Assembly: GCA_963702305.1 (NCBI GenBank)
Contig: CAVPBX010000008.1
Coordinates: 1 to 64,000, forward strand
DNA: 64,000 nucleotides
Direction: 5' to 3'
Origin: PALSA-693 sp963702305
GTDB taxonomy: Bacteria > Actinomycetota > Acidimicrobiia > Acidimicrobiales > Palsa-688
The notes beneath the pieces are model-generated. The model made no database searches, was not told the DNA's origin, and worked only from the letters and a program-made list of their open reading frames with translations. Positions 43,651 to 52,939 of the stretch are shown one piece after another. Both the position numbers and the translations under genes were made by a program. Numbering within the stretch: the stretch's first letter is position 1; the number at the start of each line of letters is the position of its first letter.

Positions 43651-45191
43651 GTGGAGCTGCTGATCGGCGATCTGCTGGCGGACGCGGCGGCGGTCACCCC
43701 CGCCGGCCCGGCCGCCACCCTGGGGCCGCGTATCGTCTCCTATGCCGAGCTGGACCACTCGGCCAACCGTATGGCCAACGCCCTGTCGGGGCTGGGGATC
43801 GGCGCGGGCGACGTGGTGGCCTGGTGGACCGGGCCCAGCTTGAGCGCTCTGGCGGGGTTCGCCGCCACGGCCCGCCTGGGCGCGGTGCTGGCGCCGCTCA
43901 ATCCCGGCCTCGGCGGCGGGGAAGGGGCGGACGTCATCGACTACCTGCATCCGCGGTTGCTGGTCGCCGACCCCGATCACGCCGAGGTCGCGGCCGGCTT
44001 CGCCGCGGTCGATCTCCCGATGGCGGTCACCGGTGGCGCCGAGTCCCGGATGGCCGGCGGCCCCGTCCGGTCGGCGGGCACCAACCTCGACCGGGCCGTG
44101 GAGGAGGCCTCCGCCCGACCCCCCGACCGGCAGCGACCGATCTCCGACGGGCGACCCGCACATCATCTACCTCACCAGCGGCACCACCGGGCGGCCCAAG
44201 GGCGTGGTCGTCAGCCAACGGGCCAGTTGGCTGCGGTCCTTTCCCGGCGGCTCCACCTTCGCCGTCGGCCTACGAGGGCCGGGCGGCATCCTGGCCAGCT
44301 TCCCGCTCTTCCACTACGGCGGGTGGCACTACGTGCTCGAAGCCTGGCACCACCGTTGCTGCCTCCACCTCACCGACCGCTTCGACGGGCCCAGCCTGGT
44401 GGCGGTGGCCCAGCGGCACCGCCCCACCGGGATGTACTGCATTCCGGCGGTGTGGGCCCGGGTGCTCGAAACATCGCCGTCGGGACCGGCGCTGGCGTCG
44501 GTGCGCCACGCCGACACCGGGACGTCCGCGGCGCCTATCGAGTTGCTGGAGCGGCTGCGGGCCCGGATGCCGCAGGCCACCACGTCGGTGCTGTACGGGT
44601 CGTCCGAGGGCGGCCACCACACCACCTTGGCCGACTGGGACATCAGCCGGAAACCCGGAAGCGTGGGCCGGGTGGCGCCGCCAGGGGTGATCCGCTGCCA
44701 GCCCGACGGCGAGGTCCTATACCGCAGCCCCACCTTGATGCGGGGTTATTTCGAACGACCAGACGAGACCGCGGCCGCGCTCGCCGGCGGCTGGTACCAC
44801 ACCGGCGATCTCGGCGTCATGGATGACGAGGGGTACCTGCACATCACCGGCCGGGCCCGGGAGCTCATCCGGACCGGCGGCGAATCGGTGGCCCCGCCCG
44901 AGGTGGAAGCGGCGCTGGCCGGCTACCCGGGCGTGCAGGACCTGGCCGTCATCGGCGTGCCCGACGACGACTGGGGCGAGGTCGTGTGCGCGGTGGTGGT
45001 GACCGCCGCCGGCCGCGCCCCGACCTTCCGTGACCGCCCTCCGGGACCACATCGGGGCCGCGCTGGCCCCATACAAGCATCCTCGGCGGGTCGAAGCCGT
45101 GGCGGACATTCCCCGCACCGCCGCCACCGGGCAGGTGCAACGCACCCTGCTCCGGGAGCGCCTCGCGATCGCCGCCCGCCCAGCCCGATGA
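43651..45191 (+). pseudogene. AMP-binding acyl-CoA synthetase, two frameshifts
   Basis: The frame from the GTG at 43651 gives the N-terminal domain (SYAELDHSANRMANALSGLG, AATARLGAVLAPLNPGL). One extra G in GACGGGCGACCCG near 44150 must be removed to enter HIIYLTSGTTGRPKGVVVSQ, the P-loop of the adenylate-forming family. TSVLYGSSEGGHHTT, YHTGDLGVMDDEGYLHITGR, ELIRTGGESVAPPEVEAAL and VIGVPDDDWGEVV follow. A second shift near 45028 leads to VTALRDHIGAALAPYKHPRR, ending at 45191; its closing GQVQRTLLR has Gln where the catalytic Lys usually sits. It would activate a carboxylic acid to its CoA ester. Two indels in G/C runs could be sequencing errors. Confidence 0.75.
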
Positions 45192-45474
45192 GCCACCAGA
45201 GCGCAGACACAGCACGAGCCCGGCCAGGTGGCGGGTAACTCCTGGGACCGGGCTCGCATGGCGGCTTCGAGTTGTTGTGACTACGTGCCGCTACTCATCA
45301 CCATACCCGGGGTCATCCGCTATATCGCCGCGGCGGGCCCCCGCCAGAAAAATTCATGCCCGCACCACCCGCCCGGCCTGTGGAGGGACTGGCACCGGCG
45401 GCAAAACTGCAATAAGCTTCTACTCCGAGTTGGCGCCGCCAGCGACCGCGCTCGAGGGCCAGGAGGCGACCGCG
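45192..45474. other. Intergenic stretch before the amidohydrolase gene
   Basis: These 283 bases hold an AGAAAAATTCATG patch near 45347 and GCAATAAGCTTC near 45409, both AT-richer than their surroundings and possible promoter parts. An AGGAGG ribosome site ends the stretch. No gene was recognised. Confidence 0.4.
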
Positions 45475-46681
45475 ATGTCCGACCGCTACACCATCATCTC
45501 AGCCGACACCCACGCCGGCGGCAGTCACGCCCAGTACCGGGAGTACCTGGACCCGGACTTCTTGGAGGACTTCGACGCCTGGCGCGGCAAGTACCGCAAC
45601 CCGTACCAGGACCTCAAGGACACCGACCTGCGGATCCGGAACTGGGACAGCGCGCGCCGCTGGGCAGACGAGGAGCGGGACGGCGTGGTGGCCGAGGTGC
45701 TGTTCCCCAACACCATCCCGCCCTTCTTCCCGAGCTTCGTGCTGTTCGCCCCTCAACCGTCGCCCGAGGACTACCCCCACCGCCGGGCGGGCATCCACGC
45801 CCACAACCGCTGGTGCGCCGACTTCGTGGCCGAGTACCCCGAGCGGCGGGCGGGCATCGGCCAGATCTTCCTCAACGACATCGACCACGCCATCGAGGAC
45901 GTCCGCTGGATCAAGGAGCACGACTTGCGGGGCGGGGTCCTGCTGCCCAACGTCCCGCCGGACGTCAAGTGGATCAAGCCGCTTCATCACCCCGACTACG
46001 ACCCGTTGTGGGCAGAGTGCCAGGAGCTCGACATCCCGATCAGCAGTCACGGCGGCACCGGCTCCCCCGAGTACGCCGCGCACGCCGGCGTCGGCGGTGC
46101 TGATGATCGCCGAGGTGCCGTTCTACTCGCAGCGCCCGTTCGTGCAGTTGATGATCGGCGGGGTGTTCGAGCGCTTCCCACGGCTCAAGTTCGTGATGAC
46201 AGAAATGGGCTGCGCCTGGATCCCGTCCCTGCTGCGGCGCCTCGACTTCCTCCTGGCCGGGATCCGCAAGAACCGGGCCATCGGCGAGCTGCGCTTCTCC
46301 GACGACATGGTGCTGCCCCTGTCGGCCACGGAGTACTTCCACCGCAACTGCTGGGTCGGCGTCAGCCAGCCCACGCCCGAGGATGCCGCCACCCGGGCCA
46401 AGATCGGCGCCGACCGATTTATGTGGGGCAGCGACTACCCGCACGACGAGGGGACGTATCCCTTCACCCGGGAGCACCTGCGCCAGCTCTTCCACGCCAC
46501 GCCCGAGGCCGAGCTACAGGCCATCCTGGCCGGCAACGCCGCCGAGCTGTACGGCTTCGACCTGGACGCGCTCGCCCCCCTCGCGGCCAAGGTGGGACCC
46601 ACGGTGAAAGAGCTGGCCACTCCGCTGGACGTGCTGCCCGAGCACCCCAACGAGGCGCTGCTCAAGGCCGCAGCCAGCTGA
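45475..46681 (+). CDS. Amidohydrolase-2 family metal hydrolase (frameshifted)
   Basis: About 402 residues from the ATG at 45475. It begins YTIISADTHAGGSHAQYREY with the D-x-H metal motif. NRWCADFVAEYPERRAGIGQI and PLHHPDYDPLWAECQELDIPISSHGGTG follow, where the second metal His is expected. Near 46092 the reading shifts to MIAEVPFYSQRPFVQLMIGGVFERFPRLKFV and ends FMWGSDYPHDEGTYP with the catalytic Asp. The fold is that of the ACMSD-like amidohydrolases, which act on acids or act as decarboxylases. One indel in the GGCGTCGGCGG run explains the break. It precedes an acyl-CoA dehydrogenase gene by 4 bases. Confidence 0.8.
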
Positions 46682-46685
46682 CGGG

Positions 46686-47870
46686 GTGGACTTTCGCGAC
46701 ACCCCCGAGGAGGCGGCGTTCCGGGCCGAGGCCCGCGCCTGGCTCGCCGACCACTCCCCGCTCCGCACCGCCGGCAGCGCCCCGCCAGCGACGCTGACCG
46801 ACGCCTTCTCGGCCGAGGAGACCGACCACGTGCGCGGTTCGAAGGCGTGGCAGGCCACCCTGTACGACGGCGGCTGGGCGGGCATCACCTGGCCCAAGGA
46901 ATACGGCGGGCGGGGGGGCACCCCGATCCAGGCCGTCATCTTCGCCGACGAACAGAGCCACTTCGACGTCCCGGGTTCCATCTTCACCCAGGGCATCGGC
47001 ATGGCCGGACCGGCGCTGATGGTGCATGGCAGCCAACAGCAGAAGGATCGCTACCTGGCCCCGATGCTGCGGGGCGACGAGGTGTGGTGCCAGCTGTTCA
47101 GCGAGCCCGGCGCGGGCTCGGACCTGGCCAGCCTGGCCACCCGCGCAGAGCGCCACGGTGACCGGTGGATCGTCAACGGCCAGAAGGTGTGGACGTCCAG
47201 CGCCCACTACAGCGACTTCGGGATCCTCTTGGCCCGCACCGGCCAGCCGGCCGACCGGCACCGCGGCATCAGCTACTTCCTGCTCGACATGCGCACGCCC
47301 GGGGTGGACATCCGGCCGTTGCGGCAGATGACCGGCTCGGCCCATTTCAACGAGGTCTTCCTGACCGACGTGGCCATAGCGGACGCCAATCTGGTCGGGA
47401 CCGTCGACGGTGGGTGGGCGGTGACCCGCACCACCCTGACGAGTGAACGCAGCCTGATCAGCGCCCTGGGCGGTGACCGCTTTCCTCGGCTGCTGGAGCT
47501 GGCCCGCCATACGGGCGGCACTGCGGACCCCCGCCGGCGCCAGGCCCTGGCCCACAGTTACATCGGCTTCCAGCTCGTCAAGTACCTGGGCTGGCGGCAG
47601 ATGACCGCCCTCAGCCAAGGCCGAGAACCCGGCCCGGAGAGCTCGGTGGCGAAGCTGGCCCTGTCGGTGCGACTGGGCGAGATGGGCGACCTCATCATGG
47701 CCCTGCAGGGCCCGGCCGGGACCCTGCTGAGCCCGGACCCCAACGTGGCCTACCTCGACAGCCTTTTCCTGGGGCAGTGGTCGTCGCGTTTCGGTGGCGG
47801 CACTGAGCAGGTGCAGCGCAACATCATTGCCGAGCGCATTCTCGGTTTGCCGCGAGAGCCGGCCGCGTAG
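46686..47870 (+). CDS. Acyl-CoA dehydrogenase
   Basis: 394 residues from a GTG. The middle FAD/substrate block is QLFSEPGAGSDLASLATRAE, RWIVNGQKVWTSSAHYSDFG, GISYFLLDMRTPGVDIRPLRQM and FNEVFLTDVAI, then the helical C-terminal domain ending GGTEQVQRNIIAERILGLP. It oxidises an acyl-CoA thioester and passes electrons to ETF. The substrate is unknown. It follows the amidohydrolase gene after 4 bases, so the two form an operon with the synthetase in the same direction. Confidence 0.92.
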   Translation: MDFRDTPEEAAFRAEARAWLADHSPLRTAGSAPPATLTDAFSAEETDHVRGSKAWQATLYDGGWAGITWPKEYGGRGGTPIQAVIFADEQSHFDVPGSIFTQGIGMAGPALMVHGSQQQKDRYLAPMLRGDEVWCQLFSEPGAGSDLASLATRAERHGDRWIVNGQKVWTSSAHYSDFGILLARTGQPADRHRGISYFLLDMRTPGVDIRPLRQMTGSAHFNEVFLTDVAIADANLVGTVDGGWAVTRTTLTSERSLISALGGDRFPRLLELARHTGGTADPRRRQALAHSYIGFQLVKYLGWRQMTALSQGREPGPESSVAKLALSVRLGEMGDLIMALQGPAGTLLSPDPNVAYLDSLFLGQWSSRFGGGTEQVQRNIIAERILGLPREPAA

Positions 47871-47880
47871 CATCCCGGCG

Positions 47881-49830
47881 GTGAGCCCCACCGTCGCCCC
47901 GTACGGCACCTGGCCCTCGCCGGTAAACGCCGCCCTCCTGGTCGAGCAGGCCGTGCGCCTGGGGCAGGTACAGGTGGCGGGCGACCGGGTGTACTGGAAC
48001 GAGGGCCGTCCCACCGAGGCCGGCCGCCAGGTGCTCGTCTCGCAGCCGACCGGAGGCGAGCCGGTCGATGTCATCCCGACCGGGTTCTCGGCCCGGACCC
48101 AGGTGCACGAGTACGGCGGCCGGTGCTATGCGGTGCACGGCGAGGCGGTGGTGTTCTCCAACTGGGAGGACCAGCGGCTGTGGGAGATCCGGCCCGGACA
48201 CGGGCCACGGCCCCTCACGCCCGCATCGGCCAGCCCCCGGGCCGACCGCTACGCCGACCCGGTCATCACCCCGGACGGCCAATGGGTGGTCTGCGTCCGC
48301 GAGCGCCATGGCGCCGACGGGGTGGTCAACGACCTGGTGGCCGTGCCCCTCGATCCACCCGATCCCGAGCAGCCGCCGCGCCAACTCGCCGCCGGACACG
48401 ACTTCTACGCCGCCCCCCGCCTCTCACCGGACGGTTCCCGCCTGGCCTGGGTGACCTGGGACCTGCCCGACATGCCGTGGGATCAGAGCCAGCTGTGGGT
48501 CGCCGACGTCACGACCGGCGGCCGGCTCGGCCAGCCCACCCGGATGGCCGGCGACCCCGGCGAGTCCGTCACCCAGCCCCGCTGGTCACCGCAGGGGATC
48601 CTGCACTACGTGTCCGACCGCACCGGCTGGTGGAACCTGTACGACGAGACCGGCGCGGCGCAGTGTCCCCTGGCGGCCGAGTTCGGCCAGCCGGACTGGG
48701 TGTTCGGCAACTGCACGTACGGGTTCCTCCCCGATGGCCAACTGGTGGCGGCCTGGGTTGACGGGGACGGCAGCCACCTCGGGCTGGTCACCGAGGGACA
48801 GGCCCACCCCCTTGGGTTCCCTTTTTCCCACTATGACGACGTGCAGCTCATGGCCGGGGCGGTGATCGCCCTGGCCGCCTCCCCCACGACCCCTTCCGCC
48901 GTGGTCCGGCTGGATCTCGACGACGCCCAGGTCCAGGTCCTGCGCCGCAGCCGGGAGGTGCCCGTCGCTGTCGACGCCATCTCGGCCCCTGAGGCCGTGG
49001 CGTTCCCGACCGGTGCGGGCGAGACGGCCCACGCCCTGTTCTATCCGCCGCGCCATCCCCAGATGGCCGGACCGCCCGACGACCGGCCGCCGCTGATCGT
49101 GATCAGCCACGGCGGGCCGACGTCGCAGACCACCTCCGCCTTCAATCTGGCCATCCAGTACTGGACCAGCCGGGGCTTCGCGGTGGCGGACGTCGACTAC
49201 CGCGGCAGCTCCGGGTACGGCACCGTCTACCGCCGGCGGCTCAACGGGGCCTGGGGCCTGGTCGACGTCGAGGACTGCGCGGCGGTGGTCCGCTGGCTGG
49301 CGGATCAGGGCCGGGTCGACGGGGGGCGGGCGGTGATCCGCGGGGGTAGCGCCGGCGGCTTCACCACCCTGGCCGCTCTGGCGTTCACGGACACGTTCGC
49401 GGCCGGCGCCAGCCACTACGGCGTCGCCGACCTCGAACTGCTCGCACGCGACACCCACAAGTTCGAGTCCCGGTACCTCGACGGCCTCGTCGGGCCGTGG
49501 CCGGAGGCGGCGGAGGAATACCGGCGCCGCTCGCCGATCCATCACGTGGAGCAGATCAGCTGCCCGCTCATCCTGTTCCAGGGGCTGGAGGACGCGGTGG
49601 TCCCGCCCGCCCAGTCGGAACTCATGTTCGACGCCCTGCGCCGGCGCGGCATCCCGGTCGCCTACCTGCCCTTCGAGGGCGAGCAGCACGGGTTCCGCCA
49701 GGCCACCACCATCGTGGCCGTGGCCGAGGCCGAGCTGGCGTTCTACGGCCGGGTGTTGGGCTTCGCCCCGCACGGCGGCGCCTCGGCCCTGGAGATCGCC
49801 AACGAGGAGCGGCTCAGTCCTCCAGCTTGA
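47881..49830 (+). CDS. S9-family prolyl oligopeptidase / dipeptidyl peptidase
   Basis: 649 residues from the GTG at 47881. The N-terminal part is a beta-propeller with repeats such as YADPVITPDGQWVVCVRE, YAAPRLSPDGSRLAWVTWD and TQPRWSPQGILHYVSDRTG. The catalytic domain has VISHGGPTSQTTSAFN, VDYRGSSGYGTVYRR, the nucleophile IRGGSAGGFTTLAALAF, the Asp in FQGLEDAVVPP and the His in EGEQHGFRQA. It cleaves oligopeptides in the cytosol; no signal peptide is seen. Its end overlaps the convergent ferredoxin gene by 17 bases. Confidence 0.92.
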   Translation: MSPTVAPYGTWPSPVNAALLVEQAVRLGQVQVAGDRVYWNEGRPTEAGRQVLVSQPTGGEPVDVIPTGFSARTQVHEYGGRCYAVHGEAVVFSNWEDQRLWEIRPGHGPRPLTPASASPRADRYADPVITPDGQWVVCVRERHGADGVVNDLVAVPLDPPDPEQPPRQLAAGHDFYAAPRLSPDGSRLAWVTWDLPDMPWDQSQLWVADVTTGGRLGQPTRMAGDPGESVTQPRWSPQGILHYVSDRTGWWNLYDETGAAQCPLAAEFGQPDWVFGNCTYGFLPDGQLVAAWVDGDGSHLGLVTEGQAHPLGFPFSHYDDVQLMAGAVIALAASPTTPSAVVRLDLDDAQVQVLRRSREVPVAVDAISAPEAVAFPTGAGETAHALFYPPRHPQMAGPPDDRPPLIVISHGGPTSQTTSAFNLAIQYWTSRGFAVADVDYRGSSGYGTVYRRRLNGAWGLVDVEDCAAVVRWLADQGRVDGGRAVIRGGSAGGFTTLAALAFTDTFAAGASHYGVADLELLARDTHKFESRYLDGLVGPWPEAAEEYRRRSPIHHVEQISCPLILFQGLEDAVVPPAQSELMFDALRRRGIPVAYLPFEGEQHGFRQATTIVAVAEAELAFYGRVLGFAPHGGASALEIANEERLSPPA

Positions 49831-50005
49831 TGGCCTGCTTGGGGCAGCGCTGCACCGCCTCCAGCACCTTGGCCCGCAAGTTCTCCGGCGGGTTGTCCTG
49901 GAGGACATAGAGGAAGTCGTCGTCACGCACTTCGAACACCTCGGGCGCGGCGGCCATACACAAGGCGTTGCTCTCGCACAGGTCATAGTCGACCACAACT
50001 CGCAT
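49814..50005 (-). CDS. Single-cluster ferredoxin (3Fe-4S type)
   Basis: 63 residues from the ATG at 50005. It reads MRVVVDYDLCESNALCMAAAP, and ends near RCPKQAIKLED. The motif C-x-x-N-x-x-C with a distant CP is that of the mycobacterial-type ferredoxins, in which the central position replaces the usual Cys. These accept electrons for cytochromes P450. No P450 gene is present in the window. It converges with the S9 peptidase gene and is divergent from the LLM oxidoreductase. Confidence 0.85.
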   Translation of the reverse strand: MRVVVDYDLCESNALCMAAAPEVFEVRDDDFLYVLQDNPPENLRAKVLEAVQRCPKQAIKLED

Positions 50006-50052
50006 GACCGTCACGATAGCGCCGGGCGCCGCGCCTGTCGTAGGTTGCAGCC

Positions 50053-50952
50053 ATGGAACCACTTGCGCTCTCCCCCATCGGTATCTGGACCGGCGCCCTC
50101 GACGCGGCCCCGGCCGCCCAGGCCCAGGAGTTGGCGGCCGAGCTGGAGGCGCTCGGCTACGGCGCCATCTGGCTGCCCGAAGTGGCCGGCCGCGACGTGA
50201 TGGTCCACCTGGCCCTGCTCCTGTCCGCCACCGAACGCCTGGTCGGCGCCACCGGTATCGCCAGCATCTGGGCCCGCGACGCGGTGACGATGACCGGAGG
50301 GGTCAAAGGGTTGACCGAGGCCTTTCCGGAACGGGTCCTGCTCGGGCTCGGCGTCAGCCATCACACCCTGGTCGAGGGGTTGCGGGGCCACACCTACGAG
50401 CCGCCGCTGGCGTCCATGCGCGCCTACCTCGACGCCATGGACGCCTCGCCCTACACGGCGTTCCGGCCCAAGACGCCCGTGCACCGGGTCGTGGCCGCAC
50501 TGGGCCCGAAGATGCTGGCCCTGTCCGCCGAGAAGACCGACGGCGCCCACACCTACCTGGTCCCGCCCGAGCACACCGAGCGGGCCCGGAAGGAACTGGG
50601 GGCGGGTCCATTGCTGTGCGCCGAGCAGGCCGTGCTGCTGGAGACGGACCCGGAGCGGGCTCGCCAGATCGGCCGGGCGCACACCGCCGTGTACGTGCGG
50701 TTGCCCAACTACCAGAACAACCTGAAGCGCCTGGGCTTCACCGATGAGGACTTCGCCGACGGCGGCAGCGACCGGGTGGTCGATGCCATCGTGGCCTGGG
50801 GCGACGAGCAGGCGGTGCTGGATCGGGTCAAGGCCCACTTCGATGCCGGCGCCGACCACGTGTGCGTGCAGGCCCTGACCGAAAGCCCCCGGGACGTACC
50901 GGCGGCGCAGTGGCGGGCCCTGGCCCCGGCCTTGCGGGACCTGGCGCCCTAA
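50053..50952 (+). CDS. LLM-class F420-dependent oxidoreductase
   Basis: 299 residues. It opens with PIGIWTGALDAAPAAQAQEL, then YGAIWLPEVAGRDVMVHLALLLSATERL, VGATGIASIWARDAVTMTGG and VLLGLGVSHHTLVEGLRG. It ends ADHVCVQALTESPRDVPAA. The layout fits an actinobacterial subgroup of luciferase-like proteins that use F420. The substrate is unknown. The 3' end overlaps the convergent aminotransferase gene by 4 bases. Confidence 0.88.
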   Translation: MEPLALSPIGIWTGALDAAPAAQAQELAAELEALGYGAIWLPEVAGRDVMVHLALLLSATERLVGATGIASIWARDAVTMTGGVKGLTEAFPERVLLGLGVSHHTLVEGLRGHTYEPPLASMRAYLDAMDASPYTAFRPKTPVHRVVAALGPKMLALSAEKTDGAHTYLVPPEHTERARKELGAGPLLCAEQAVLLETDPERARQIGRAHTAVYVRLPNYQNNLKRLGFTDEDFADGGSDRVVDAIVAWGDEQAVLDRVKAHFDAGADHVCVQALTESPRDVPAAQWRALAPALRDLAP

Positions 50953-52292
50953 CCGAGCACCGCGGCCGCCGCCGAGGTGAGCACGTCAAGGCCGTCGGCC
51001 AGCAGGGTGTCCTCGATGGTGAGCGGCGGGAGCAGGCGGAGCACGTTGCCCCACGTGCCGCAGGTGAGCACCACCACCCCCTGGGCGTGGCAGGCCGCGG
51101 CGATGGCGGCGGCCGCCGCCGCGTCGGGGCCGATAGTGCCCGGCTGCACCAGCTCCATGGCCTGCATGGCCCCCTGGCCGCGCACGTCGCCGATCGCGGG
51201 GTAGGCGGCCTGGAGCGTCGCCAACCGGTCGGCGACCTGGGCGCCGATGCGGCGGGCCGCGGCGGCCAGGTCCAAGTCGCGCATGGTGTCGATGGCGGCC
51301 CCGGCCGCGGCGCAGGCCACCGGGTTGCCGCCATAGGTACCGCCGAGCCCGCCGACGTGGACATGGCCCATGATGTCGGCTCGGCCGGTGACGGCCGCCA
51401 GCGGCATCCCGCCGGCGATGCCCTTGGCGGTGGTGATGAGGTCGGGCACCACGCCCTCGTGCTCGCAGGCGAACCAGGCCCCGGTCCGACAGAACCCGGT
51501 CTGGATCTCGTCGGCGACGAGCAGGACGTCGTGCAGCCGGCACCAGGCGGCCAGGGCCGGCAGGAAACCGGGGGCCGGCACCACGAAGCCGCCCTCGCCC
51601 TGGACCGGTTCGATCAGGACGCAGGCCACGTTGGCCGCCCCCACCTGCTTGTCGATCAGCTCCACGGCGCGCGCCGCGGCCGCCTCACCGCTTAGCCCGG
51701 CCGGATCCCGGAACGGATAGGACATGGGGACCCGGTACACCTCGGGGGCGAACGGGCCGAACCCGTCCTTGTAGGGCATGTTCTTGGCGGTGAGGGCCAT
51801 CGTCAGGTTGGTCCGGCCGTGATAGGCGTGATCGAAGACCACCACGGCTTGGCGGCCAGTGGCGTGGCGGGCGATTTTGACGGCGTTCTCGACCGCCTCG
51901 GCCCCGGAGTTGAAGAGCGCCGAGGTCTTGGCGAACCCGCCGGGCGTGAGGGCGTTGAGGCGCTCGCAGACCGCCACGTAACCCTCGTACGGGCCGACCA
52001 TGAAGCAGGTGTGGGTGAACCGGCCGACCTGCGCCCGTACCGCGTCGACCACGGCCGGCACCGCGTGGCCGATGCTGGTCACCGCGATCCCGGACCCCAG
52101 GTCGATCCAGGCGTTGCCGTCGACGTCGACGAGCACCGCCCCTTCCCCCCGTTCCATGTACACGGGCAACACCGAGCTGACCCCGGGCGCCACGGCCACG
52201 TCCCGCCGGCCGGCCAGGGCGCGTGACTTGGGTCCGGGGATCTCGGTGACGAGCTGACGTTGCTGCGGGATCGCGGTGACAGTCGGCGCCAT
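50949..52292 (-). CDS. gabT: Class III aminotransferase, 4-aminobutyrate transaminase type
   Basis: 447 residues. Features are GNAWIDLGSGIAVTSIGHAVPAV, ALFNSGAEAVENAVKIARHATGR, VVFDHAYHGRTNLTMALTAK, DVLLVADEIQTGFCRTG with the PLP-contact Asp, and TTAKGIAGGMPLAAVTG with the Schiff-base Lys. The sequence fits GabT; close relatives act on other omega-amines. It would convert 4-aminobutyrate to succinate semialdehyde. The histidine-phosphatase gene lies just beyond its start on the same strand. Confidence 0.88.
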   Translation of the reverse strand: MAPTVTAIPQQRQLVTEIPGPKSRALAGRRDVAVAPGVSSVLPVYMERGEGAVLVDVDGNAWIDLGSGIAVTSIGHAVPAVVDAVRAQVGRFTHTCFMVGPYEGYVAVCERLNALTPGGFAKTSALFNSGAEAVENAVKIARHATGRQAVVVFDHAYHGRTNLTMALTAKNMPYKDGFGPFAPEVYRVPMSYPFRDPAGLSGEAAAARAVELIDKQVGAANVACVLIEPVQGEGGFVVPAPGFLPALAAWCRLHDVLLVADEIQTGFCRTGAWFACEHEGVVPDLITTAKGIAGGMPLAAVTGRADIMGHVHVGGLGGTYGGNPVACAAAGAAIDTMRDLDLAAAARRIGAQVADRLATLQAAYPAIGDVRGQGAMQAMELVQPGTIGPDAAAAAAIAAACHAQGVVVLTCGTWGNVLRLLPPLTIEDTLLADGLDVLTSAAAAVLG

Positions 52293-52319
52293 GGTCGAGA
52301 CGATACGCCCTCGGCGCGG

Positions 52320-52928
52320 TCAGGCGGACGGGCGACAGGAGGTGTCGTTGAACGTCCGTAGCACCGGGCCGGGCCGCTCCACGGCCGTCCCCTTGGTGGT
52401 GGGCCGCCCCGGCCCGACGCTGCTCACCGAGGCCACGTCGACGAACATGCGCCACACCGCTTCGTCGCCGACGCCGAGCGCCCACGCCACCGCGGCCTTG
52501 ATGGGCGACACGTGGGTGACGACCACCACGTCGCGCTCGGCGGCCTCCGCCCACAGGTCCTCGCATGCCGCGCGCACCCGGCTCCCGACCGCCGCCAATG
52601 ATTCCCCGCCTTCCGGCACGAACTCGACGTCGCGGCCCCACCGGCGCCACAACTCCGGCACGGCGTCCAGCTCCTTGCCGTCGTAGATCCCGTAGTCGAT
52701 CTCCGTCCACCGCTCGTCGACCGACACCGCTGGCCCCAGCGCCGCGGCCGTGTCCCGCGCTCGGAGGAGGGGGCTGCACACCACCCGGCGGGCGTCGCGC
52801 AGGGGAGCCGACGCGCCGAGGGCGGCCGCCTGCCGGCGGCCCAGTTCGTCGAGCGGTACGTCGAGCCGTCCGACCAACCGCCTCGAAGCGTTGTGGGCGG
52901 TGCGACCGTGACGGACCAACAGCAGCAC
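52320..52928 (-). CDS. Histidine phosphatase (phosphoglycerate-mutase-like)
   Basis: 202 residues from the GTG at 52928. It begins LLLVRHGRTAHNASRRLVGRLDVPL with the catalytic RHG motif. VVCSPLLRARDTAAALG, the Glu in EIDYGIYDGKELD and the second His in VVVVTHVSPIKAAVAWAL follow. The C-terminus ends RTFNDTSCRPSA. The target may be a sugar phosphate or alpha-ribazole phosphate. It starts 12 bases after the MFS stop and is likely co-transcribed with it. Confidence 0.88.
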   Translation of the reverse strand: MLLLVRHGRTAHNASRRLVGRLDVPLDELGRRQAAALGASAPLRDARRVVCSPLLRARDTAAALGPAVSVDERWTEIDYGIYDGKELDAVPELWRRWGRDVEFVPEGGESLAAVGSRVRAACEDLWAEAAERDVVVVTHVSPIKAAVAWALGVGDEAVWRMFVDVASVSSVGPGRPTTKGTAVERPGPVLRTFNDTSCRPSA

Positions 52929-52939
52929 GGCGGCCGAGG

